Origin: VXMT01 sp965204835
Lineage (GTDB): Bacteria > Chloroflexota > Dehalococcoidia > UBA2979
Length of the DNA stretch: 64,000 nt
Direction: 5' to 3'
NCBI GenBank assembly: GCA_965204835.1
Contig: OZ242017.1
Location: 1,550,001 to 1,614,000 of the forward strand
A program made the translations under genes and the position numbers. The notes below the pieces were generated by a model. That model worked only from the letters and a program-made list of their open reading frames with translations. It was not told the origin of the DNA and did not search any database. The stretch's first letter is position 1, and every line of letters starts with the position of its first letter. Positions 24,450 through 32,128 of this stretch are shown here, one piece after another.

Positions 24450-25409
24450 CTACGCCCGCCCGACCGCCGCGTCGATGCGCGCCATCACTTCGTCCTCGAG
24501 CGGCCCCCGCGCCTCGGCCTCGACGCACTCGCGGAGCTCCACGCGGTGCTTCACGCCGAGGACCACGGTGGCGACGCCGGGCATCGACAGCGCGTAGCGG
24601 TGTGCCAGCGCGGCCGGCGACTCGCCCAGTTTGCGCGCGAGGTCGCGGAACGGAGCGGCGCGGTCGAAGTCCACGGCGTCGCCGTGTCCCTCCGGCAGCT
24701 CGCGGTCGATTGCGTCGGTGAGCGCGCCTGCCTGCACGGCGCGGATGCCCATCACGCCGACGCCCCGCTCGGCCGCCGTTGCAATCACCTCGCGCGGGCG
24801 GAGCGCGCCGTCGAAGCGCTGGATCGCGCCCGCCGAGTCGAGCAGGTTGGCGATGCACTGCACCGCCCCGGGCGCCGAGTCCGATCGAAGCGCGGCGATC
24901 ACGGCGTCGGGGACGCCGATGCCCGTGATGCCCCACGCGCCCGTCAGCCCCTCCGCCACGAGTCCCTCGAGGGCCGGCCGCACGGACTCCTCGAAGAGGG
25001 TCAGCGGCGTCCCCGCGTAGCGCTCGGCGTCGGCGTCGGCGACCAGCATGTTGTGTACGAGGAACAGGTCGACGCGCTCGAGGCGGAGCCGTTCGAGGCT
25101 CGCCGTCAGGCTGGAGCGCAGTAGAGTGGCGACTTCATCCGCGGGCGGCGCGTTGACGCGGCACTTGGTCGAGACCAGGACGCCGTTGGGGAGCCGACCG
25201 TCGAACGCCTCGCCGACCACTCGCTCGGCCTCGCCGTCCCCGTAGCTGGGGGCGACGTCGAGCAGGTTGATGCCGAGCTCGATCGCCTCACGGGTGGTCG
25301 CGACGGACTCCTCGCGGGTGGTCGGCCCCCACACCTGGCCGATGCCCCCGCCCCCGAGTGAGAGCGCGCTGACGTCATATCCGAGGCTGCCGAAAGGTCG
25401 TCGTTCCAT
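24450..25409 (-). CDS. aldo/keto reductase
   Basis: TIM-barrel NADPH oxidoreductase of 319 residues. The catalytic tetrad is visible: Asp in GINLLDVAPSYG (with the Tyr of PSYG), Lys in VLVSTKCRVN and His in DLFLVHNML. The C-terminal cofactor-binding region has MPGVATVVLGVKHRVEL in place of the usual IPG...NPEHL. It may act on aldehydes or ketones of the local pathway. It starts 5 nt after the stop of the CoA-transferase gene and is therefore probably in the same transcript. Confidence 0.88.
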   Translation of the reverse strand: MERRPFGSLGYDVSALSLGGGGIGQVWGPTTREESVATTREAIELGINLLDVAPSYGDGEAERVVGEAFDGRLPNGVLVSTKCRVNAPPADEVATLLRSSLTASLERLRLERVDLFLVHNMLVADADAERYAGTPLTLFEESVRPALEGLVAEGLTGAWGITGIGVPDAVIAALRSDSAPGAVQCIANLLDSAGAIQRFDGALRPREVIATAAERGVGVMGIRAVQAGALTDAIDRELPEGHGDAVDFDRAAPFRDLARKLGESPAALAHRYALSMPGVATVVLGVKHRVELRECVEAEARGPLEDEVMARIDAAVGRA

Positions 25410-25414
25410 GTTCG

Positions 25415-26692
25415 CTACCCGAACGCGCCCGCCTCGCGCAGCGCGGTGATCTCCTCCGGTGTGAGGCCGTGCTCCCCCAGCACCTCGTCGGTGTGGCCTC
25501 CGAGGGTTGGCGACGGGCGGTCCGTGCCCGTCGGTGAGTTCGTCATGCGCAGGATCGGGCCGACGAGCTGTTCGGGGCCCGTCAAGGGGTGGTCGATGTC
25601 GACCATGTAGCCCATCGCCTGCACCTGCGGGTCCTGGGACATCTGCTCCGGGAAGTTGACCTTGGTGGCCGGCGCTCCCTGCGCGTCGAGGAGCTCGATC
25701 CACTCGTCCATGGTCTTGGTGCGGTAGAGCTGCCGCACGCGCTCCTGGAACGCCTGCGCCTTCGCCTCCCACTCCGGGTCGAGGGCGTCGAAGTCGGGGT
25801 CCTCCATGGGGTCCTCGCCGGTCAGCCCCAGCGCCTCGCGGATCTGCGCCTGGTTGCGAGGGGTGAGCGCGCCGACGACGATCGCGCCGTCCTGCACCAC
25901 GTAGGTGCCGTAGTACGTCAGGAATGCCGTCGCGATTGCGCGCTGGCCCTCGTGGATGTCCATCAGCTCCTGGTAGTTGGCGCCCGCCTGCTGCGCCGCC
26001 GTGAGGGCCTCCATCATCGGGTCCCTCGTGATCGCGTCCTGCACGGGCACCCGCCCGACGGAGGCGCCGAGCAGCGACAGCGCCGAGTTGAGCAGCGAGG
26101 TCTGGATGAACTCGCCCTGCCCGGTCAGCTCGCGGCGGAACAGCGCGGCGCACACGCCCATCGCCATCGCCAGCCCGGTGCTCATGTCGCCGATCGCGAT
26201 CGACATCATCTGCGGCGCGCCGTGCTCGTCGAGCTTGTGGTTGTTCGCCATCAGGCCCGAGTAGCCCTGCGAGACCACGTCGGAGCCGGAGCGCTCCGCG
26301 CTCGGCCCCTCGGTCCCGAAGCCCGTGCTGTCGACGTAGACGATGTCCGGGCGGAACTGGCGCAGCGTGTCGTAGTCCACCCGCAGGCGCTTCGAGACGC
26401 CGGGGCGGGCGTTGATGATGAAGACGTCGTAGTCCTTGATGATGCGGTGCACCAGCCCCTGCGCATCGGGGCTCTGGAGGTTCAGCACCAGCCCCCGCTT
26501 GCCGCGGTTCACGACGTGGAAGAACTTCGACTCATTCGGGACGACGGCGCCCAGGATGCGCGTGCTGTCGCCGTCGGGCGACTCGACCTTGAGGACGTCG
26601 GCCCCGAGGTCTGCGAGCATCATCCCGCCGTACGGCGCCGCCAGGATCTGCGACACCTCGAACACCTTGATGCCTTCAAGCGGACCACCCAC
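25415..26692 (-). CDS. CaiB/BaiF family III CoA-transferase
   Basis: CoA-transferase of 425 residues. It begins LEGIKVFEVSQILAAPYGGMMLADLGADVLKVE, the family's first block, then GKRGLVLNLQSP, VYVDSTGFGTEGP and SGSDVVSQGYSGLM. At the position of the catalytic Asp of formyl-CoA transferase (VxxSMxDA) it has SLLNSAL, an Asn, by eye alignment. The enzyme moves CoA between acids without ATP. The GTG start follows a run of G. It precedes the aldo/keto reductase and lies downstream of the hairpin that ends the rhodanese operon. Confidence 0.85.
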   Translation of the reverse strand: MGGPLEGIKVFEVSQILAAPYGGMMLADLGADVLKVESPDGDSTRILGAVVPNESKFFHVVNRGKRGLVLNLQSPDAQGLVHRIIKDYDVFIINARPGVSKRLRVDYDTLRQFRPDIVYVDSTGFGTEGPSAERSGSDVVSQGYSGLMANNHKLDEHGAPQMMSIAIGDMSTGLAMAMGVCAALFRRELTGQGEFIQTSLLNSALSLLGASVGRVPVQDAITRDPMMEALTAAQQAGANYQELMDIHEGQRAIATAFLTYYGTYVVQDGAIVVGALTPRNQAQIREALGLTGEDPMEDPDFDALDPEWEAKAQAFQERVRQLYRTKTMDEWIELLDAQGAPATKVNFPEQMSQDPQVQAMGYMVDIDHPLTGPEQLVGPILRMTNSPTGTDRPSPTLGGHTDEVLGEHGLTPEEITALREAGAFG

Positions 26693-26716
26693 GATGCGTC
26701 ACCCCCCGGTTGCAAG

Positions 26717-26744
26717 CGGGGCGGGCGCTTTCGCACCCGCCCCG
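26717..26744 (-). terminator. hairpin ending the sulfur/selenium operon
   Basis: CGGGGCGGG (26717-26725) pairs with CCCGCCCCG (26736-26744) around cgctttcgca, which can fold further. It is 31 nt after the rhodanese stop and before the CoA-transferase start on the same strand. Confidence 0.65.
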
Positions 26745-26775
26745 TCGTTGGACGTGTGGCTACCGGGCCATCGTA

Positions 26776-27738
26776 CTAGGACTCGATGGGCGTGTCTGTG
26801 CGGTTGCCCCACTCCGTCCAGGAGCCGTCGTAGACCTTCACGTTCTCGTAGCCCAGCAGGTCGGTGAGCACGAACCACGTGTGCGTGGCGCGCACGGCCG
26901 TCTGGCAGAGCGTGTAGATGGTCTTGCCTGCGACCACGCCTTCACCCTCATAGAGCTGGCGGAGCTGGTCGGCGGGAAGGAAGGTCCCGTCCTCGTTCAG
27001 GGCACGACCCCAGTCGACGTTCACGGACTCCGGGATATGGCCGCCGCGGTCCGCGCGCACGTCGCGCCCGGCGTACTCCTCGGGCGAGCGGGCGTCACAG
27101 ACCAGCGACTCCGCGTCGTCGATCTGAGCGACGATCTCTTCCCACCCGGCAATGATCTCTTCGTTCGGCGACGCGCTGAACGCGTACTCGGCCGCGGTGA
27201 CCGACGGCACGTCGGTGCTGACGTCGCGGCCCTGCGACTCCCAGAGCGGGAAGTCGCCGTCGAGCAGACGCGCGTCGGCGTGACCGTAGACCGCGAGCAC
27301 CCAGATGGCGCGGGACGCCCAGATCGAGCCCCTGGCGTCATAGAAGACCAGCGTGTGGTCCGGCGTTGCGCCGAACGAGGCGAGCGATGCCGCCACTTCG
27401 TCGGCCGGCGGGATCAGCCCCGCGACGCCGTCGATCTCCTTCTGGAAGACCGTGCCGGCGTGCATCCGGATCGCGCCCGGAATGTGACCCGCGCCGTACT
27501 GCTCCTCGTTGCGGAGGTCGAACAGGATCACGTTCTCGTTGTCGAGGTTGTCCTCGATCCACTGCGTCGTGACCAGGCGGTTCGTGTTGTGGTAGCCGCG
27601 CTCGTCCAGGCCAGCGGCCTGCTCGACCTCATCGTCGCCGCCGCACGCGGCGACGAGCGCCGAGCCGGCGAGGACCATGAGCGCCAGCAGCCCCGTGCCA
27701 CGGCTGAACCAGCCGCGGCCTTGCTTCTTCTTGTGCAT
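26776..27738 (-). CDS. exported tandem-rhodanese lipoprotein (sulfurtransferase)
   Basis: Lipoprotein of 320 residues with a signal ending in LVAAC (Cys32) and then two rhodanese domains. Domain 1 (about 55-170) has VFYDARGSIWASR where Cys would be, i.e. Asp, so it is structural. Domain 2 (about 190-320) has the catalytic loop TLCQTAVRATHTW with Cys. This matches thiosulfate or mercaptopyruvate sulfurtransferases, here on the outer face of the membrane. ATG 27738 was chosen for AAGGAGAGG upstream. It is last in the operon after the carrier and TusA-like genes and could donate sulfane sulfur or handle selenium for import. Confidence 0.88.
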   Translation of the reverse strand: MHKKKQGRGWFSRGTGLLALMVLAGSALVAACGGDDEVEQAAGLDERGYHNTNRLVTTQWIEDNLDNENVILFDLRNEEQYGAGHIPGAIRMHAGTVFQKEIDGVAGLIPPADEVAASLASFGATPDHTLVFYDARGSIWASRAIWVLAVYGHADARLLDGDFPLWESQGRDVSTDVPSVTAAEYAFSASPNEEIIAGWEEIVAQIDDAESLVCDARSPEEYAGRDVRADRGGHIPESVNVDWGRALNEDGTFLPADQLRQLYEGEGVVAGKTIYTLCQTAVRATHTWFVLTDLLGYENVKVYDGSWTEWGNRTDTPIES

Positions 27739-27810
27739 CGAGCACCTCTCCTTCATACGCGTGTCCGTGGCGGGCCGATGCCCCTGATCGGCGCCGCGTG
27801 TGCCGGGGCG

Positions 27811-28056
27811 CTAGGCCTCGGCGTTGAAGATGCGGATCTCCCACTCACCGGCAGCCCGCTCGGCGATCTCGCAGCCGTAGCCGCGCTTCATCGCCTCGGG
27901 CGGGATGGTCGACAGCGCGGGCGGGTGGTCCGTCCACACGCGCAGCTCCGGCACGCCGGGCTGCACCTCGTCGAGCTCCCGATTGGTGCGCAGCATGGGG
28001 TACGGGCAGATCTCGCCGCGCACGTCCAGGACTGGCGCCTCGCTCTGGTCGGTCAT
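27811..28056 (-). CDS. TusA/SirA-family sulfur carrier
   Basis: An 81-residue protein with the TusA fold. LDVRGEICPYPMLRTNREL contains the active CPxP Cys near residue 17, and the tail reads GYGCEIAERAAGEWEIRIF. TusA-type proteins carry persulfide sulfur; relatives next to YedE carriers are linked with selenium use. The start overlaps the stop of the upstream paralogue by 4 nt (ATGA), with AGGGAGGG as ribosome site. Confidence 0.88.
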   Translation of the reverse strand: MTDQSEAPVLDVRGEICPYPMLRTNRELDEVQPGVPELRVWTDHPPALSTIPPEAMKRGYGCEIAERAAGEWEIRIFNAEA

Positions 28057-28334
28057 GGAGTTCCCTCCCTTGCTCCCTGGTCAGTGGCCGCCACCGGGCG
28101 CGCGCCCGGCGACAGCGTCATCTCGCGTACGCCCTCAGCGGGCGGCTCGAGGCGGCATCGCACGCCGCGCTCGGCTGCCGCGGGCAGCACGTACGTGGCG
28201 ACGACGTCGAGTTCGGTGATGATGCGTACCGCCGTTCCCTCGGCGGCCTGCTCGACGGCGGCGTGCGCGGCCTGCATCTGCTCCGGCGGCGGCTTGCCGC
28301 GCAGGTCCAGCACCTCGGTGGTCTCGTTGGTCAT
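28053..28334 (-). CDS. TusA/SirA-like paralogue lacking the catalytic Cys
   Basis: A 93-residue protein starting EVLDLRGKPPPEQMQAAHAA. The first strand and helix of TusA are recognisable (LDLRG), but CPxP is replaced by KPPP, so no thiol is available. The second half, TELDVVATYVLPAAAERGVRCRL, keeps the fold. It overlaps the carrier gene by 4 nt and the next TusA gene by 4 nt. It may act as a subunit of the Cys-bearing paralogue or of the carrier. Confidence 0.75.
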   Translation of the reverse strand: MTNETTEVLDLRGKPPPEQMQAAHAAVEQAAEGTAVRIITELDVVATYVLPAAAERGVRCRLEPPAEGVREMTLSPGARPVAATDQGAREGTP

Positions 28335-29584
28335 GGGAACCGCCGGATGAACGCGGTGCCGCCGTACGCGCCGATGGCCAGCGCGATGGCGTAGATCCAG
28401 CCGTTGAGCGCGAGCGACGGGATCGCCGAGAAGAACGCGCCGATGGTGCAGCCGAGGCCGAGCCCCGCGCCGTAACCCATGATCAGGCCGCCGCCCAGCG
28501 ACTGGATGTAGCGGCGCGGCCCGCGCGGCACGCGCAGCCGGAACTCGCGCGCCAGCAGCGCGGCGGTGAAGGCCCCGGCGATGATGCCGGCGTTGAGCAT
28601 GAACGCGTCCGTGAACCACGTGCCCTCGACGAACCGGGGCACGCAGCCGGGGATGTCGTTGATGCCGTTGAGCTCGCCCACGCCGGCGCCGATGTTGTTC
28701 GCGAAGTCCGTCGACCAGCGCGTGAGCTCGCCGACGACGCCGAGCGGGCGATAGCGGATGAAGATCAGGATGTTGACCGCGGCCAGCGCGATGCCACCGA
28801 TGAGCGGCGTCCACTCGGCGCGGAAGACCTTGCGCGTGAGCGCGCCGAGGGTCGTGTCGGCGCCGGGCGCCGCGGGCGCGGCGGCGGAGCCGGGAATGAC
28901 GGGCAGCGTGAAGTTCATCCCGGCGAACGCGCGCCGCTCCCACCAGGAGACGGCGACGTACGCCAGGCCGAGCAGCACGAACGTGAGCACGACGGCGCCG
29001 GTGTAGTTGATGTCCGTGGGCAGCCAGGAGAGGCGGTCCATGCTGATCTGGTTGTCCCACCACCAGTTCCACGTCCGCGCCATCACGTAGAGCCCCACGA
29101 GGACGCCGAAGATGGCGACCCACGACCCGAGGTAGCCCTCGCCCATGCGGTACAGCGTGCCGCTGACGCAGCCGCCGGAGAGCACCATCCCGAAGCCGAA
29201 CATGAGGCCGCCGAGCACCGTGGCGATGCCGAGCGGCAGGATGTGCGCGTCGGAGGGCAGCACGCCGCTGCCGGGGTTCGGCACGACGGTGGCCATGATC
29301 ATCGCGAAGCCGGCGGTGCCGATGGCGAGGCCCGCGATGATGCCTCGCATCATCCGCCCCTGCTTCATGAGGAACAGGTCGCGGAAGCCCGCGACGAAGC
29401 AGAAGCGGCTGCGCTGGCAGATCACCCCGAAGGCGACGCCGGACACCCAGAACACCGGCCACGCGGCGTCCGTACGCAGGGCGATTATGTACACAACCGC
29501 GAGCCCGACCACGGCGAGGATGCCGACGCCCGTCGAGCGGTCGATGGTGCGAACGGTGTCCATGGACATGGGAAGCGCGCTCAT
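28331..29584 (-). CDS. YeeE/YedE family sulfur or selenium transporter
   Basis: Integral membrane protein of about 417 residues and 10-12 helices. Conserved cysteines occur in CQRSRFCF (about residue 50), GGCVSGTLYRMGEG and GLGCTIGAFFSAIP, all family signatures. YeeE of E. coli takes up thiosulfate through such cysteines, while YedE relatives co-occur with selenium genes. It is first in an operon with two TusA-like genes and a rhodanese. The start is uncertain: in-frame ATGs at 29623, 29584, 29569 and 29563 all lack a strong ribosome site; 29584 is a compromise. Confidence 0.85.
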   Translation of the reverse strand: MSALPMSMDTVRTIDRSTGVGILAVVGLAVVYIIALRTDAAWPVFWVSGVAFGVICQRSRFCFVAGFRDLFLMKQGRMMRGIIAGLAIGTAGFAMIMATVVPNPGSGVLPSDAHILPLGIATVLGGLMFGFGMVLSGGCVSGTLYRMGEGYLGSWVAIFGVLVGLYVMARTWNWWWDNQISMDRLSWLPTDINYTGAVVLTFVLLGLAYVAVSWWERRAFAGMNFTLPVIPGSAAAPAAPGADTTLGALTRKVFRAEWTPLIGGIALAAVNILIFIRYRPLGVVGELTRWSTDFANNIGAGVGELNGINDIPGCVPRFVEGTWFTDAFMLNAGIIAGAFTAALLAREFRLRVPRGPRRYIQSLGGGLIMGYGAGLGLGCTIGAFFSAIPSLALNGWIYAIALAIGAYGGTAFIRRFP

Positions 29585-29602
29585 CGCGGTAATGTTCACA
29601 TA

Positions 29603-29621
29603 GTTGAGTCGGGTACTCAAC
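29603..29621. promoter_or_regulatory. 7-bp inverted repeat upstream of the YeeE operon
   Basis: GTTGAGT (29603-29609) and ACTCAAC (29615-29621) are perfect inverted repeats around cgggt, just before the operon. The position suits an operator. It would lie inside the coding frame only if the farthest ATG (29623) were the real start. Confidence 0.4.
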
Positions 29622-29730
29622 ATCTCTGCGTAATAGACGGGCACTGCGCGTGTGATGCCGTGCCGGGCTCTGTATCATCGCGACCGCAGGCGACAGCAGC
29701 ACAGGCCGCACGGCCAGAGAGGGAGGAGAC

Positions 29731-30552
29731 ATGCCTCCGAACACAGACACGGTGATGTACGAGAAGCGCGACCGCGTCGCGTGGGTGACGCTCAACCGCC
29801 CCGAGGCGATGAACGCGCTCAATCCCGAGATCAGCCTCGGCATCAAGGAAGCGATCGACGAGGCGACCGCGGACGACGACGTCCTGGTCGTCGTGCTGAT
29901 CGGCAACGGCGGCCGGGCGTTCTGCGCCGGCATGGACCTCAAGTGGCGTGCCCAGGAGGACGCCGCCGGCGGGACCGACATGTCGGGCGACGACGTGGGC
30001 CCGGGCACCGGGCTGGACGCCGTCGGCGCATGCCCGAAGCCCGTGATCGCGGCGATCGACGGCTACGCGCTGGCCGGCGGCATGCAGCTCAGCAACCGCT
30101 GCGACATGCGCATCGCGACGCGCAAGTCGCGGTTCGGGATGCCCGAGGCGCGGCGCGCCCTCGCGGCCGTCGGCGTCGAGGACACGCCCGAGCTGTTCAC
30201 GACCGCCGGCGAGGCGGCGTGGATCCTGCTCACTGGCGGCCACATGACCGCCGAGCGGGCCTACCAGAACGGCCTCGTGCAGGTCCTGGTCGAGGACCGC
30301 GACGAGTTGATCCAGGCGGCCGAGGAACTCGCGGGCGAGGTCAAGCTCTGCGCGCCGCTCGCGATCCGCGCCATCAAGGAGACGCTGCGCACGAAGCGCA
30401 ACATGCCGGCCCCGAACCCCGGCCAGACGGAGCTCGACAAGCTCTCCGAGCTGACCTTCGAGGTCAAGGAGATCAACAACAACAGCGAGGACCGGCTCGA
30501 GGGACCGCTGGCGTTCGCCGAGAAGCGCGACCCGAACTGGAAGAACCGCTAG
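29731..30552 (+). CDS. enoyl-CoA hydratase/isomerase family protein
   Basis: Crotonase of 273 residues. Landmarks are VTLNRPEAMNALNPE, the oxyanion loop AFCAGMDLKW and AAIDGYALAGGMQLSNRCDMRIA. The first catalytic Glu position is Gln (GGMQL), the second is Glu (GMPEARRAL). Hydration by the usual two-Glu mechanism is therefore doubtful. GAGGGAGGAG lies just before the ATG. TATCAT (29673-29678) is a possible -10 box. It is divergent from the YeeE operon and followed by two hairpins. Confidence 0.88.
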   Translation: MPPNTDTVMYEKRDRVAWVTLNRPEAMNALNPEISLGIKEAIDEATADDDVLVVVLIGNGGRAFCAGMDLKWRAQEDAAGGTDMSGDDVGPGTGLDAVGACPKPVIAAIDGYALAGGMQLSNRCDMRIATRKSRFGMPEARRALAAVGVEDTPELFTTAGEAAWILLTGGHMTAERAYQNGLVQVLVEDRDELIQAAEELAGEVKLCAPLAIRAIKETLRTKRNMPAPNPGQTELDKLSELTFEVKEINNNSEDRLEGPLAFAEKRDPNWKNR

Positions 30553-30587
30553 CCCGGAGCATCGAGGAGAGAGACACCTGCGTCGCC

Positions 30588-30610
30588 CGCATGCAGCACG
30601 ACTGCATGCG
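30588..30610. repeat. palindromic hairpin after crotonase gene
   Basis: CGCATGCAG (30588-30596) pairs perfectly with CTGCATGCG (30602-30610) around cacga. It may be an operator or the first of two tandem stops. Confidence 0.45.
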
Positions 30611-30662
30611 CCAACGAGTACGCCCCGCCGTGGTTCGACACGCCGGGGGACCGAGCGAAGAG

Positions 30663-30686
30663 GAGCCCTCCGCACGGAGGGCTCCT
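30663..30686 (+). terminator. hairpin terminator
   Basis: GGAGCCCTCCG (30663-30673) pairs with CGGAGGGCTCC (30676-30686), followed by TTCG. The loop is only ca, so the closing pair is probably open. It ends the crotonase transcript 27 nt before the next start. Confidence 0.6.
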
Positions 30687-30712
30687 TCGCGCCTGCACGC
30701 TGAGCAGCGCTG

Positions 30713-32101
30713 ATGGCCGTCACACACGCCGGCATGTCCGAGGTCGCCGAGCTCATCGCCGAGCGCGCGGTGGTCGCGGCGCGGCGTGGCCTGTTCTACG
30801 GCTGGTACATCGTCGCGGCGGGCGCGGGCACCAACTTCCTCGTCATCGGCCTCGTCACGTTCAGCTTCGGCGTCTTCATCGGCCCGATGCGCGACGAGCT
30901 CGGGTGGAGCGTCGCGGCGATCGCGGCGGGGCAGTCGCTGCGCAGCTTCGAGCAGGGGCTGCTCGCGCCGGTCACGGGCGTGATGATCGACCGGCTCGGG
31001 CCGCGCAAGATGGCGATCACCGGGATCATCTTCACCACCATCGGGCTGGTCGTCTTCTCGCAGGCCCGCACGCTCGAGATCTACTACCTGTCGAGTCTCA
31101 TCCTCGCGTTCGGGCAGAGCCTCGGCTCGCTGCAGCCGTTCTCCGCGGCGTTGATGTTCTGGTTCCAGCGCAAGCGCGGCCAGGCGATGGGGCTGCTCAA
31201 CACGGGCAACGGGGCCGGGCACCTCATGGCACCCGTCGTCGCGCTGCTCGTCATCTGGGTGGGGTGGCGCTCGACGCTGCTGCTGGCCGCCGTGGTCGTC
31301 TTGCTGCTTGGCATCCCCCTCGCGATGGTGCTGCGCGACCGCCCCGAGCCCTACGGCTACACGATCGACGGCGACGCGCCTGAACCGGGCGCCGGTGAGC
31401 CGTCCATCGCCCCCGAGGCCACCGGGATGTCGGTGGGCGAGGGCCTGCGCACGCCGACGTTCTACCTGCTCTCGGTGTCCTCGGCGCTGGCCGGGGGCCT
31501 GATCGTCTCGTGGATCGTCCACCAGATCCCGCACCTGGAGAGTGTCGGGTTCTCAACCGCGGGGGCCGCGACGATCGTCGGCATCTACGGCGTGTGCCAG
31601 CTCGGGCTCCGCCCGATCGTCGGGTGGCTGGGCGACCGCTTCGGGCGCGTCCGCCTCTACTCGTTCGCGTTCGTGTGCCAGGGCCTCGGGATGATCATCT
31701 TCGCGAACCTCACCGTGGACCGGCTGTGGCTCCTGCCCCTCTACTACGCGCTGTTCGCCTTCGGGAGCTCGGCGTGGATCGTGCTGCAGTTGGCGCTGGT
31801 CGCCGACTACTTCGGCCCGAGGCGGTACGCGACGCTGCGCGGGTTCGCGTCGACGCTCAATATGCCGGTCGGGATCGTCTCGCCGTTCCTCGCTGGCTAC
31901 ATCTTCGACCGCACCGGGAGCTACGTGGAGATCTTCATGGTCTTCGGTGTGCTCGCGATGATGGGCTCGATCATGATCCTGATGATCCGCCGCCCGTTCT
32001 GGGCCGACTTCGTGCGTGAGCGCGAGGAGGCGGCCGCGGCTGCCCGCGCCGCCGAGGCAGCAAGGGCGTACGCCGTCCGCATACAATCGCCTCCCCGGTA
32101 A
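30713..32101 (+). CDS. MFS transporter, monocarboxylate-type (paralogue of 23.1 kb gene)
   Basis: Carrier of 462 residues with about 12 helices. LFYGWYIVAAGAGTNFLV and MIDRLGPRKMAITG match the MCT-like branch. The mid-loop RDRPEPYGYTIDGD matches the string in the other MFS gene at 23.1 kb, showing the two are related. The C-terminal tail is Ala/Glu/Arg-rich. It likely imports organic acids or acyl compounds for the crotonase and CoA-transferases around it. Its last codons contain the -10-like box of the next gene. Confidence 0.85.
   Translation: MAVTHAGMSEVAELIAERAVVAARRGLFYGWYIVAAGAGTNFLVIGLVTFSFGVFIGPMRDELGWSVAAIAAGQSLRSFEQGLLAPVTGVMIDRLGPRKMAITGIIFTTIGLVVFSQARTLEIYYLSSLILAFGQSLGSLQPFSAALMFWFQRKRGQAMGLLNTGNGAGHLMAPVVALLVIWVGWRSTLLLAAVVVLLLGIPLAMVLRDRPEPYGYTIDGDAPEPGAGEPSIAPEATGMSVGEGLRTPTFYLLSVSSALAGGLIVSWIVHQIPHLESVGFSTAGAATIVGIYGVCQLGLRPIVGWLGDRFGRVRLYSFAFVCQGLGMIIFANLTVDRLWLLPLYYALFAFGSSAWIVLQLALVADYFGPRRYATLRGFASTLNMPVGIVSPFLAGYIFDRTGSYVEIFMVFGVLAMMGSIMILMIRRPFWADFVREREEAAAAARAAEAARAYAVRIQSPPR
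32082..32087 (+). promoter_or_regulatory. TACAAT -10 box of CoA-transferase copy 1
   Basis: TACAAT lies 41 nt before GTG 32129, inside the last codons of the MFS gene. GCAAGGGC (32060-32067) stands upstream at exactly the spacing seen in copy 2, and may be the -35 side or an activator site. Confidence 0.5.
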
Positions 32102-32128
32102 CGGGAGGGGCATCAACGGGAGGGATCC

